A DNA stretch of 64,000 nucleotides from Progne subis subis (lineage: Eukaryota > Chordata > Aves > Passeriformes > Hirundinidae): NCBI GenBank assembly GCA_022316685.1, contig JAKJHU010000014.1, positions 5,816,001-5,880,000 of the forward strand. The letters are read 5' to 3'. Position 1 is the first letter of the stretch. Every line of letters begins with the position of its first letter. Below are positions 11,701 to 24,600 of this stretch, one piece after another. The notes beneath the pieces were generated by a model. It ran no database searches. It was not told the DNA's origin and saw only the letters and a list, made by a program, of their open reading frames with translations. A program made the translations under genes and the position numbers.

Positions 11701-13760
11701 CTTGCAAACTGGTGAAAAAGAGAACTGGGCTCATGTTATCCCAGGCATGATTACAGTCCAGGCTTTTCTTATGGAACTATTTCCTAGGAAATCTGGGTTT
11801 ATCTTCTGAAGCCATGAATTATTCCTCTCCAAGCTGAAATAAGATGCTGTGGGGACAAAAGGACAAGGGGTAGCAGAGTGACAGAAATGGCAGGTCCTCT
11901 CACAGAGCTATGGAAATGTGTTGACACTTTTGCAGAAGGGATGAGAGAAGCCTTCTTTCTCTTTACATGAAAAGCATGGGGAGGAAAGGAAAAGGGCTGC
12001 TGCATTTCTATCATCTATAATCCTCCACTTAACCTATGAATTAGCCCTTGTGTGAGCAAAAAGGAAAGTTGGTGGCTAAACCATAACCCGCCCCTCCAAG
12101 TGGGTACAAGTCTTCCTTTTCCCGTCTTGAGCACTATATATAATGGGCCCCTTGAATTAAGGAGATATATTAAAAAGAATCCTGGCTGGCTTGCCCCATT
12201 TTCTTCCTGGCTGCGCATGTATTTATGTAATGTCCAATACCCCGGGACCAACTTCTTCAGAGTTGGTGTCAAGGTGTAAGGTGCAATTTTAACCTAGTAA
12301 TTCCATACCCACTTTAAACTGCTGGCATGAATGTTGGCAGTAGTAGATGCCTAATTACTCGTTTATACCCAAACTGCAAATTAGGTTTAGCTTCAGTGTG
12401 CACTGTGGTTCACAGGGAGGGTGAAAATATGTGCAGAGTTACCTATGAGGGAGCCTGAGCCAGCAAAAACAAAGACAGAGTTCAGAAAGTAGAAAATCCC
12501 ACAGTGAGCTGTACAGTTTGGCCAAGGACCCTCGCTCTGCCATCGCTGGTACCACGTACTTGAGTGGAAAATACGAGGGCTTTTGAAACAGAAAGGATGA
12601 GAGGACTTCTCTGTGGGTTGCCACAGAGGGGGAGATTCAGCTGAGCTAGCCTGAGCTGTCTAAATATTTGGCTTCACCCTGATGTGGCACTCAAAGCCCA
12701 CTCAGTGGGTGAGAGTGAGAAGACCATAGCCAGTCCATCTCCCTGAGGTGTGGCCTCCAGATTTCCTCCACTGACTGCAAGAGCCTGGGTGCCCACCTGC
12801 TCAGAAGCGCCTTCCCTAAAGCTAAGTGAGGTGATTCTGGTCATAGAGTTTGATAGCTGTAGATACTAAAATGCCAGAGTTTGTGGTTATAGTTTACTTT
12901 TTTGTAAAGCTGGTGCCCCGAGGACCCCTCACCATCAGCCAGGTGCCCTTCCTTCCTGGAGGTGAGGTGGGATCCTGAGTAGTTGTGTGTTGGATTGCTC
13001 TTGTTCCAAGGCTGGATTGCATCCACACAAGTTGTGGGAGGGTAGGAGCAAAGCAACTCCGTCTGGTCAAAGGAGATTTATCAGTGAATCCATGAATGAA
13101 GACAGAAAAATGCGGACTTTGTGATTTCTGGTCGCTTGCTATTTCTGCCAAACTGTGTCTAATGTGTGAGCCATGGAGGGCAACTGCTTGGGGCTGGAGG
13201 CAGGGAAATGTCAGTGACAGTAGATGTGTTTGTTTATGCAGGGAAAAAGATGATGAAACTGGATGTGTGGCTCTTCCAAGGAAAGCTGTGTGTCCACTGA
13301 ACAGAGCAGATCTGTGTTGTGAGCAAACTCCCCACCAAGAGACTGCTCTATCTCTGGGCAACAACACCAACAAACCATTGTACCATCCTTGCTGAACGTC
13401 CTCGTCACCTGATCCAGGAATGCCTTTGTCCTGAGGGAGCAGCAGGCATTTAACAGCGAGCAGCCTCTGTGTCTGGCTGGTGCCGGCCCGCAGCCCGACT
13501 GGCCGCAGCGAGCGACGTGCCATTTTTTATTATGTAGAAGGAAATTTTGCAAATATGCCCAAGGGTGAGGCAACATCAATAAGCAGGGAATGAACGCTCT
13601 ATTACATTCATTTGGTTTCGTAACTTCTGTTGGGTCACAGGGGAGCTGCTAAAGAAAACAAAACAAAATCTCTTGTATGCCGGCTATATTTAGTCGTATG
13701 GAGCTTTGCGTTTGTTCTGGGGCTGAAGAACAGCATGTCCAAACCTGGAGCTTGAGGTTG
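8740..13760. other. Non-coding unique sequence
   Basis: AT-leaning single-copy sequence. The longest frame (12894-13523, minus) has no recognisable motif. Nothing else supportable. Confidence 0.55.
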
Positions 13761-13770
13761 AGTGTGTACT

Positions 13771-13835
13771 TAAGCCCTGGTCCTGCAAAGCTTATGCATG
13801 TTCCTGGCTTTGCACGTTTTGAGTACAAATGAGCT
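13771..13835. repeat. Possible ancient MITE-like repeat end
   Basis: TAAGCCCTGGTCCTGCAAAG, then CTTATGCATGTTCCTGGCTT and TGCACGTTTTGAGTA, resemble the end of the palindromic family (GGTCCTGCAAAC..TTATGCACATGCTTA..ACGTGAGTAG). Only one arm is visible. Confidence 0.4.
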
Positions 13836-14241
13836 TTGGTCTAACAAGCCCGCTCACGGGATGTAATGGGAAATGTCTGTGACCCGCGTGGATTATTCCT
13901 TCCACACGTACAGGAGTACAACGTGCTGTTGTGCTTGTGTGGGGTACGTAGACATCCTCAGACTGAAGGGGAAAAAATGCTGGCCATTGCCTATCCAAAT
14001 GTGGCTAAAATACTATCTTATATAAAATAACTTGATTGCGTGTTTCGACATCAAACAAAATTCCCAGCGGTGGCTGGAGGTCCCTACAGTGGTGGCCCCT
14101 TCTAGGCCATGTGGGCTCTAAAACCAAACAATATGAACCCTTTTACACCAGAGCATGTGAATACAGCCTCATCATACCTCTATTTTTCCTTTATTGTAGC
14201 CCACAGATTTTAGGGTGTTTCTGGAGGGGAGAATCAAAATT

Positions 14242-14276
14242 ACATATATATATATATATACATGTGCATGTGTGTG
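14242..14276. repeat. (AT)n followed by (TG)n microsatellite
   Basis: ATATATAT then CATGTGCATGTGTGTG. Confidence 0.88.
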
Positions 14277-14981
14277 TTAGAGAATGTTGGGATTTGTATG
14301 TTGTCAACAAACAGTGGTCAGGAAGAATTACAATCAGTCAGGAGTTTTCACAGTAATTGTAACAGGTTTTCTAGTTCTTGATGATCAAAACTCATGAATT
14401 AGGTGCTTTGAAAGCGTGGAAGTTAGAGCACATGGATTTCTTAAATTTCGCCCCCCCACCCCCCCAAGGTTTTGAGTTTCCTAAGGTAGCTTGAGTGACA
14501 ATTTCAGGCCATCTTCTGTCATGGTGTAAGCTGCTGCTTCTAATAGTTAAAATCCCCATACATTTGCATGACTCCAAGAGCTGAGGCTTAAAGAAAACAT
14601 CAAATTTTCAGTATTGATGCTGAAATGGGAAGAGCCAGTGGTACATCCAGTTGTGCTACGAATAGAAAATGGCTCATGAGCTTCCAGGGTGTTTCTGTTG
14701 TCATTGCAGTGTGTTATATATTCTAAGTTGACTACCCAGGTGGTCAGATTCATGATGTTCCTATTCAATTGAAAAGAGAATTCAGACTTTGAGGATGGAG
14801 GATGACCTGTGGAAATGTGCCTCCAAAATGCCCTTCTGTGATGAAGCTGGGAGGTTCCTGGTGCTACACTTCCCCAGCCCAAGAGAGTCCCACAGCAGGG
14901 ACTAAAGGCAAGGCACAGCCTTGCAAAAGGCATCACTTTCCTTTGTAGCTGATAAAAACAAAGGTGAAAACAATACATAAG

Positions 14982-15007
14982 TTTTTTTTGGTTTTTTTTT
15001 TTTTTTT
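14982..15007. repeat. T tract with one GG interruption
   Basis: T8 GG T15; simple sequence. Confidence 0.85.
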
Positions 15008-15089
15008 AAATTCTTTGAAAGTTGCAGCAAAAACTCATGCTCCTGCTAGCCTCCCCATTACTTTACATAAAATTGTTATGCATTCTAAG

Positions 15090-15600
15090 TAGTAGCAGCC
15101 TGGGCCTCTTGACCTCACAAGAAGAGCTGTTACTATACATTTAACAAAAACAAGGTATTATGTATTAGCCTACACATTTTGCAATAGCTCCAGCAATCTA
15201 GTAACTACAGTCCAATTTAAACCGTGCCTGGAGGCAACAAAAATTGCACAAAATGGCAGCTAATTTATAGAAGGGAGAGAGGAAATATTTGGGGGTCTAT
15301 TCCTTCAAGCCATCTGATTCGTATTATTGACTCATTTAGAAAACAGAAAGTGAGCAGAGACAAGTTTTTAAGGAGTTTGGTTTCACACAAATGACTTGCA
15401 ATTGCAGCCCATTATTTTTATACCAAGACTTCATTAGTCATATCCCCGTCAAACCTGTGAGCAGTGTCAAATGTTTTCAGAAAACACACCAGGACAGGTA
15501 TGGAACTCATCAGCCTGTGGCAAAGGTCGCTCTCATTAAGGAGTCAAAAATGAAAACTTTCAGTGTCTCTAACACATTGCACAGACGTTCCTGCCCCCAC
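15090..15600. promoter_or_regulatory. Candidate conserved non-coding block
   Basis: Unique sequence with AP-1/MAF-like TTGACTCATTTAGAAAACAG, several AATTGCA/ATTTGCA-type octamer-like words and ACTTCATTAGTCATATCC. No credible ORF. Regulatory identity is inferred from texture only. Confidence 0.3.
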
Positions 15601-18573
15601 TTCTGAAACGTGGGGCCGAGCGAGCACCTCCTGCTCCCAGACATTCAAATAAGATCAAGATGACAGGGCAAGAAAATGAATAGGATTCTTAACTGGCTGT
15701 ACTTTATAATATGGTACTGATTGGAAACAACCAGAAAGTTGTTTGCCATGTCTATAGTACCATTTCCTGAGGTTAAACACAACATCTGAAATGAAGCAAT
15801 TAAGTCTGCTTACAGGAACAAAAAGGAAAAAAAAAAAGAAAAAACAAGAAAAGGAAGAGATGGGATGGGGGAGAGAAGGAGAAGAGGGGAGGACGTGGGT
15901 CTGCGTGGTGCTGACTCGGCACGCCAGCCATGCTCCGATGAGCAAAAGAAATGTCTGTGCAAACTTCTTCCCACCTGGGAGGTTGGAGGGGAGACAGGAG
16001 AGCTGTGACACTGGAGTTGTTCGGGGCTGGCTCTCAAGCTGTGCCGTGACAGATGTGTTTTGAGGAATTTTGAGGCGCGGAGATAAGAATAACAAAAAGC
16101 CATTCACTGAAGCACAGTTACACAGGCTTAGCACAAAGGGGTGAAGAGAAAATGTGTCAATACGCTCCTTATTTGTGGAAGGTTGGCCATGTCTCTGCAG
16201 CATGCTGCAGTCTGGTCTGGGGGCTGTTGCTAACAGCAGCAAGGGTTGCTGTCTTGCCTCTTTTAAGTTATTCAGAGTGTCCTGGGAATTAAAGAGGATT
16301 CCCTTTAGCTGCTTCTTTCTGGGACACAACGAAGTCTTTCTGATGTAGAAAATGTTTATCTTACAGAAGCTTTGCTTATTTAAAAATAGTGTCCGTGGGG
16401 CTTTACATAAGATGGCAGAAATAGTTTTAGGAAGTTTTTTGTTTTTTAACTGCTCAGATCATGTAGACTTGGATTTGCTTTTTGTGATCTGAATGTGTCC
16501 TTGGGCAGCCAGGGATGGCATCTCCAAAATGCCTTGGTCTTGGCTTTTTTAGTCTTTCCCTGTGGATTGCAACAGCCTTTGGTTATGTGTATATCCTTTA
16601 CTGGGTTTCCTGTCAAAAGGGGAAAAGAAACCTGATATCTGTGGATTAGCCAGTATTTGCAGCATTAATCTGTGAAGATTTAAGTTCTGTAGTGATTACT
16701 TGAAGGAAATAGTTGAAGTTGCAGGTTATTTTGTATGTAGGAAGATGCATGTAGGTAGCTTAATAACTGTTTAGAAATCTGTGTCTTGTCCCATGCACCA
16801 GCATTTGTGCAGGGCACTCCTTCACACCTGACTATATTTGCCTCTCCTGCTTCCTTGCCTGTTCAAGCCTATGCATGTGTGCTTGAAATGCTGAAGTGCT
16901 GAAACCCCCTCCAGCCTGACAGCTGGGGGCACAGATCTTGGAAAAGCAGGGAAAATGCCAGCACTGCTGGGCAGGTTGTGGCCTCCATGCTCTCATCTGG
17001 CCTCCTGGCAGCTCATTTCTCCCAGTGGAGAGGTGGCTGAAACTGCAGGTTGTTTTGTGAACGTGGAAAATGGGGGTGATGTGATACACAAATAGGTTAT
17101 AATTGTCTCTGACCATGATTATTGGAGTGTGCATAGGGTGAATGCATTCCCTGAACTGGCTCCCGTCTCCTTTGGTTGTGTTCACTGGGAGGTCATGTGG
17201 AGGAGGAGGAAGGCCAAAATTTCTGGGTTCAATCAGTCTACTGCTGTGGTCTCAGGCAAATCTGATTCTCAGTTGCTTGGTTCCCCTCTCTGCAAAACAA
17301 GATGGGCTTGACCCTCTTTGTGAATGTTGGGAACTCTCCTGGGTGGAGCTGCTGGTGAGCAGACTGACTGTCAGGGGTGGGCTGAGAAATGTTTATCGCT
17401 GATAAGCGACCCTTTGGCTAGACCCACTTAATAAAAAGAGATTTCTGACACATGTTACTTACCCTGGGCTCACACCATGGAGTTTTACCCAGTTTCCCAA
17501 GGGCAAGATGCATGGGGTTATGAACCTCCTTCTGCTGAGCAAGTGTGTTTGTCTGCAGAGATCAGGGCTGGGCTTTGCCGGGGTGCCCTCACCTGCCAGC
17601 CCCCGGTCAGCCCCTGACCAGAGGCACATCCTGAGTGCCAGCCCTGTGATTGATGCACTTGGCCGAGAACTTCCCTCCTGCCCGCTCAGGAAACAGGAGG
17701 GCTGGGGAGATAGCGCTCGCCTTTCTTTCACAGTCCCTGCTTCCGAACTCTAATCACCTTCTGCTGTGGGAAAAGAGATGAGATGCTGCCTAAAAAACAG
17801 ATCATTGTCCGCCTCCTAGATTAATGCAGAGAAAGCAGTATTGTCTGCTGAATGGATAAACCTTCCTCCTGTCACTCAAAACCTAAATTCAACGCTACTT
17901 CATTTCTAAGAGGCTTATCTTCCTTGAATAGACCCTTGCAGCTCAAGTAAGAGGCGATGTAATGAAGCGTGTTTTTTTCTTAAGTGAGAAACCTGCTGCA
18001 AAGAAGGGGTGAAGCCTGTGCAGCTGTTCTAAAGGGCCTTTGCAGACTCTCGAAATACTTGTCATTTATCTGGTCTTGCCTGACAGCAAATGAGAGAAGA
18101 TCAAGTTCAAAATCTGCCGGCACGGCTTTCAGGGCTTCTTCATCTGTTAATTAAATAATGGTCATTAGAGCACAATGCCCCCCAATAAGGGTGGATATGA
18201 TGCCGAGATGGAAATATGGGTTTGGAGGTTATGAATAAGCAGATGGTCCCCAGGAATTTTGCTGCTTTGACCCCCCAGTGATGCCTTGGTATGTGGCTGG
18301 AGGAGCTGGCAGTGAAACAGGTGGCATCAGGCAGAAAAATAAATTCGTAGAAGCGTGCTGAAATCATTGTAGAATCTACTCCTTTTATGTGGGGCAGGGA
18401 TTAATGCAGTGATTTCCCACAAACCAGCCTGTTTTTGGAAAATCACCCACACTGCCATTGCCGCAAATAATGTCCTGTTTGCTTTCCTGGAGCCTGCTGT
18501 ACTGAAGGCTTACACTTTTAATGTATTTTGGGAAATGTGCTCTCTAAATTAAGATTAGATGCTCCACATCAGA

Positions 18574-18640
18574 GGGCCAAATCCTGAGGTGTTTGCTCAA
18601 CTTCTGCTTGGTCAAAACTTACTCTGATATCAAAGAACAG
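18574..18640. repeat. Possible ancient MITE-like repeat end
   Basis: GGGCCAAATCCTGAGGTGTT, followed by an AACTTACTCTGATATCAA segment, resembles one arm of an old repeat beginning GGGCCAAATCCTGCTCTCAGT with an internal AGTAACTC. Weak, single-arm match. Confidence 0.33.
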
Positions 18641-21600
18641 CTCTGAGGGTTGCTGAGATGGGATGTAAGATCTGTCTCTGAATAACTACAGGAGATACAG
18701 GAATTTATTGCAGATGTGAGTGGTTAGTTCTTCTTTTTATGGTCAACATATGTTTAATTTTCACATGTTTGAATTCAGATTTTACCTAAAAGCACTGATC
18801 TTGTGAACACCTCTTTCTTTCATCACCAATAGCATGATTTTTCCATCACCCTATGGACTGTGGGCATCCAATTTGTGCCTCTGCAGTTACAGGACATGTC
18901 CTGAAAAATCCTTCCTTGGCCTTTTCAGACACTGAGGTGGATGTAACTGACTGTGTAGGAATTATGTGACACTGAGTTATCTAGGATTACGTCTGATTTT
19001 TTTCCTGTGAGTTGCTGGTTTTCTTCCTGGGGTTATTGGATGGGACCAGAGAGGAGACCCAGCACGGTGCACACAGGGAGAGCAATGCAGGTTTTGCTTG
19101 TGCCAGAGCTAAATGTGCCTGAATGTCCAGTCTGGCCTGGACAGGAAAATAAAAAGCTTTAAGAAAGTACTCGAGGAGATTGGCCATTGGCAGGATGGTG
19201 GTCAGCTTGGGGGATTTGGCAGGCCCCTGTGCTAAAAGTAAAGCAGCTGGATGGTGATTTAAAGGGGTTTTTGAGCAATGTGGAGGAACACTCAAAGCTT
19301 GGAGTGCAGACCTCTGTGATGGGATGGAGCATTTTTAATGCTGAAATGGGTGTTCAAATCCCACAGGGTGTAGTTGGTATCCCCAGGATGGGTCCCTGGA
19401 TGTCATGGCATGGCCTGGACCAGTGTGGAGACCAAAGAAGTCGAGGAAAAGTGGGGAGTGGCTGGGAAAAACATGCAATGTACAATAAATATCCTCATGC
19501 AACAAATCTGTGTTAAGGCAAACATTATGCCTGTGACAGAAAACAATAAAAGTAAGGAAATTTGCAGTTAATGGTAAAACATACCATATGTCCACAAATG
19601 CCTAGGCACACCAGGGCACCCCTGGAACTGCTTTTGTGATGTCAAGGTGTTGAAGGCCAGGGGGCAGGTTTCACCCCAAATTACAGATTGTCAGACTGCT
19701 GCTCTGTATTTTTGTCCCTGGTTGCCTTTTTCATCGTGTCTGACCTATTCCCACCACGTGCTGAGGCGAATGTTTCCGAAATGGGCCTGACCTGCAGTTC
19801 TGCTTGGCAAATGGTGTTTTTCAGGTGCTTTGGAGTGGGAACACCTTGCTGATAATGCCTCGAGTAGAACAGTCAACGCTGTTGCTAAATGTTCTGTAAC
19901 ACTAAAATACGGTACCTGGTCTGGTGGAGAAAATGTTGACGGCACAAATCACAGGTTATTCCTCCAGCCCTGCATCCAGAGATGCTCTTGACAAACATAA
20001 CGCTGTATTTCTTGGATTAATAAGCACCAATAGCCAAATCCCCTGGACTATGGAAAATTAACAGATGCTTTCGTCTCTACTTTCATTACAAGGATTATTT
20101 ATGGGGATGTTTTGGTACTAGGTGCTGTTTGTTAACTGTTTAGGGAGCTGGCTGGAGGCTTCGTGTGTGCAGATATTGACCTTTTGCAGATTTTTTTTGC
20201 CTTAGCTGATGTCTTCGTCAGTAAGGAGACACCTGCATCCGTGCAACCCCGGCGAGCAGAGCAACACAGCACTTCAGTATTTCCCCTCCTTCACCAGCTG
20301 GATAGGACCCCTGACACAAAACCTGAGGGATGTGCCAAAAGCCTTCAAAGTTCAGGCCAGAGGTGTTTGTGCAAGATAAAAACGGGACAATATAGCATCC
20401 CTGGACAACTCATCCGTTTACACATGACACTCGTTGTGGTCTCTGATTAGCTTGTTAGTGAGGAGGCAGGAAGAAGTGCAATCAAGTTTTTATGATTCAT
20501 CATTTCTGTTCCCTGTTCAGGAGACAATGTCAGTGCTCTTTGCCAATCATAGAAGGTGGCTTTCGAGTGCCTTAGGGAGATGCTTTTTTTAAAGATGCTC
20601 TCCGTGTTTCTGAAGGCTGAGCCACATTTCTAAATAATAGGGAAGTCCTGGAGTTTGTTTTATGTTGTGCCTCTTTTTTTTTTTTTTTTTTTTCCCTAAT
20701 TGTATCTACTAACAATGCTTTTATGTTTGCTGCACGTAAGCTAAAAGAAAACATGCTGCCAGTTTTGTCTGTAATCCTGTTTTCACTCAGAAGTATTTCT
20801 GCAGAAATAAATTAGAAATGGTACCTGGAATATTTTCCACAATACAAAAGGCAAATGTAAGTTTTATTAAGTTGAAAAGGATACATTTTCTTCTCCTGAC
20901 CTTGATTTTTTAGCTATATTCTCTATACCCTTGCTTTAGAAGTATTATTCTTCATCCCATCCAATTACCATTTCTATCAGCTCTTCTGAAAGATTATGCT
21001 TTTTGGGTGTTCTTCTGTAGATGTCTTTCCAGTGGCTTCACTTGATGAATGTGACAAGTTTTGTGTTTTCTCCCTCCCCTCATTGAATTGAAAAGTTTTT
21101 TGATAAATACAGGCCAATAAGTGCCCAAAGGCAGTGTTTCAATGGCTGCTAAATCTTTCAAGGTTAGGACTTAACCTCCGTTCTCCCTAATTCAACTGCA
21201 ACCTTCAGTCTGGAGCCAATCAAGAATATCAGATGATACTTAAACAATGAAGGATTTCTGATATTCAGGTACAGCCTCTGTTCAATAGGATTGCAAATTC
21301 TTTGTGTGAAGAAAGTCGGTTTTGCTCTAAAGTACTGTCACAAAAAGTGAAATTACCATTTGCTTGGAATGATGCCATTCATCATTGTCAGAATACTAAG
21401 CATTGTAAGTAGCTAGGCCTCTCCAAATTAATGCCTTGTTTTGCATCGGCTAAATTTCCCAAATCCTCGAGGATGGGTCATACAAAACTCATCTCACCGT
21501 TTTAATTTATCAATCCAATATGAGTGCGGTGAAAGGGAGCTTCATTCGGTCTTAGCTCTTTTATTTACAGTCTAATTCTAAAAGAAAAGGAAATAAGATA

Positions 21601-24600
21601 TGAAAATAAGTTGGAAAATAAGATAAATCTCTCAGTGAAATCACAAGATCTACTCAGTCCTGTAGCAAACCCTCTATAATTCATTTGTAGGTCAGCTCAA
21701 GGGATTAGCCATGACGTATTTGGAAATTCATTTATTTTTATTTTATTTTGCTGTTTCTTATGCATAAGGGTAATGCTGTCCCCAAGGCTTTTCAGGTAGC
21801 CCTCAAATCTTGACAACATTTGCTGTCTCTAAGGCCTAAGCCAAAATTAATTTTCAAATAAACAGCATAAAAATGTATGGAGTTGTATAAATTTGAATAC
21901 AAAATGCATTTGTTTTGCTTGCTCCCATCCACACATACATACTGTTGGCTCAGCCAAAAATCATAACATGACACGGAAATTAACGGCCATGTGTACATCA
22001 TGAAAGTCAAAAAAGTTTCTTAGTTTATTAGAAACACTGTAGTGTGTTTTTTTTTTTTTTCCCTTTTCCACCCACTTTCTCCATGATATGCTCTGCTGGG
22101 GAAGCACTGCATATTAATTGTGCTTCTCTCCCTGGGTGCCTCTGAGCCCGTGGCTTTGCTCCTGGATCACTGGCTGCCTCCTGCATCCCACTCGGGGTTT
22201 GGGAGGGTGCCACACCTCGAGCGCATCGACATGTTTTCAGCGAAATTAAAAGGGACTCGGTACCTCTCGCAATTTGCTTTGTCAGGGAGACAGTGGAAGT
22301 GAGAAAGGTGCTGGGACAGCCTGCAGCAGCAGCATGGGCTTGGAAGAGCTTCTGGTCCCGCAGCGAGCGGAGAACTGGACTGGAGGGCTGGAAACAAAGG
22401 CTTCAAGCAAAATCCCCAATTTGGGGCTGAACCAAAACGAAAAACCCAACCAGAAGCCCATGCTGAGGGATTTGTAGAGAAACCACACGAACATTCTGCT
22501 GGTGTTTAAATGTGATATGGAGTTGAGCCTTCCACCAGTGCTTGCCGAGCTGTGCCAGGAGCTGCTCCTGCCCCAGGAGCCTGTGGCACCTGCGGGATCC
22601 AACCCCGCAGCCGCTAAAAACAACTCTGTGCTCTTTAAATTAAAACAATGCCTCTTTTCGGTCTCGTTCCACAAGGGGGCTGCAGGCACGCTGGAAAATT
22701 ATCAGTTGGCAGGCTGGGGAGAAAGGATGGCCAATCCCAAGTGGAGGTGCCCAAGCACGGGCCAAATCCAGAGGGAGATGGTTCCTGAGTCGGAGCAGAG
22801 CCTGTGCACAGCGTTTTTCTGCAGGTGTGACCAATGGCTCCCTGACAAGGTCGGCTGGGGATGGTGGAAAGCAGGAGGAAAAGCCTGCAGGGGTGAGTTG
22901 GGATGCAGAGCTGCATCATTGCACTCCCGCCGCTCCTTCCCCAAGGTTCTCCAAATTAATTGGGTTAGCTGAAATATCCTTTCAGTTGTGCTTAATTAAG
23001 AGAGGTAAGGCCGTGTGAGATCTCGCTGGTGCCTGAAACTTCGTATCTGGAGCAGCATCAGCTGACCAATAAATAGTTGGTTAATTATTAATTTGCTAAA
23101 GATTATGTTCGGACGGGTAGATCACCTTGAAATGCTGCTTTCTATTATCTTTCCCAGCCAGGCAATGAAAGATTTCAATTTAATGTGACATGACAAACTA
23201 CAAACAAGTGTGTTTTAGGCTTTGGTAGGTGAGGACGCTGGGGTCTGAAGGGGTGCTGCTGAGGTTTGGTTTTCCACACCATGCCTACCCAGGATCAGGT
23301 GTCAGCCTCCTGCCTGGCATGTTTGGGTTGTGTACAGATCCTCTGTTTAGCAAATAATTTATGTCCTGGGTCATCCTGGAGTAACTCAGTGATCACGCAC
23401 ATTTCTGTATTGTGAAGCTTTTCTTTTCAGCGATAGCAGCTCACCCTGCTGTGCACAGCACAGAGCCTTCTGTCCCAAAAGACATCAAAGTGTGCTTTAT
23501 GGATTATTTTCCAACTTTATTTAACCCTCCACTGAAATGCTGTCATGCTGGACTTTGGGGTAAAACACAAGTGGGTGAGTTCTCACCCTGCCTCTGCCCA
23601 TTCCAGGAGCGCTGCCCTTCCCAGCCTGGAGCGTGTCCTTGATGTGGATGGTGCAGCTCAGACCTTCCCACCTGGCTCTTCCCAGCTGCTGTTCGCAGGC
23701 GTGAATTTTCCCTCCAGGCTGAGGGACAAAGCTGAGGCCAGTTGCTAAATGGATGTTGTTCTTCCCATCCAGCACGGAAGAGCTGCCCAGTGGCCCTGGC
23801 TGGGGAGCAGCTGTGGGCTGTGAGCCAAGCTTGGCCTTGGCTGGAGATGGAGCATCTCCCTCAGCTTTTGGTCTCCTTCCAGAATCTCCTGGGGTTTGCT
23901 CGCCCTCCATCACCTGGCAGATTTTGCCAACCAAGGAATGCAGGTGGAGAATAGTTCACCAGAGCTCAGCTCTGGGGTAACTGGGAGTGGGAAGGGGAGC
24001 ATGGACAGCAGCGGGGAGCTGCTGCTGTCCCTCGCAGGGATGTTCACTGGGACCTGCTCTTATCAGCCCAAATCTGCTTTCATGGTTGCAGAAAGAAAGA
24101 AGAGCAGAGGGAGGAAGGCACCTTTACTTGCGAGTAAAAGATGAGTTTAAAAACTGTGGCAGTCAATATGAATGCTGTCATATAGCATGTCTTAGGTGGA
24201 TTTTAATAATTAATAATCCCCCCAAATAACAAAGATAAAAAGGAGTTTGGTTTGTATGTGTTTCTAAAACTGAAAAACACAGATGGGATCATTGAATCAC
24301 ATGATATCGCTTATCTTCTCTGTTTAGTGTATCTTTTTTTGACAAAAAAATCACGGAGATGTTGTCTTTTTGTTTGTTTGTTTTTGTTTTGTTTTACATA
24401 CTTTGAATCTCCTCAAATCAAAATCCCAGAGGAACACAGTGCCTTGCTTTTAATACACACCAAACAGAAATTGCTTTTTAATTCATAACACTTCCTAACT
24501 GCTATTTTAGGCAGAGTTTGTAGCACAGCAGAGCAGGATCCTGCGCTTCTGGTTGAAAACATGTTCTTGACGTGAACTGTGTGTCTTGCTGTCCCTAAAC

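Larger units (their letters stand above)
13840..18570. other. Non-coding sequence with one candidate element
   Basis: Holds the AT/TG microsatellite, a C-rich run (14450-14465), a T tract, the candidate block 15090-15600 and an A/G-rich stretch (15826-15895). No gene is supported. Confidence 0.5.

Noticed and set aside
12894..13523. 209-codon minus-strand open frame
   Set aside because: Composition is mixed and Ser/Gln/Leu/His-rich without domain, signal or splice context; overlapping frames are open too, as expected of stop-poor GC-richer DNA.
15655..16329. 224-codon minus frame
   Set aside because: Includes a Phe run from an A/G-rich simple sequence; no motif, no splice sites, no conserved-looking segment.
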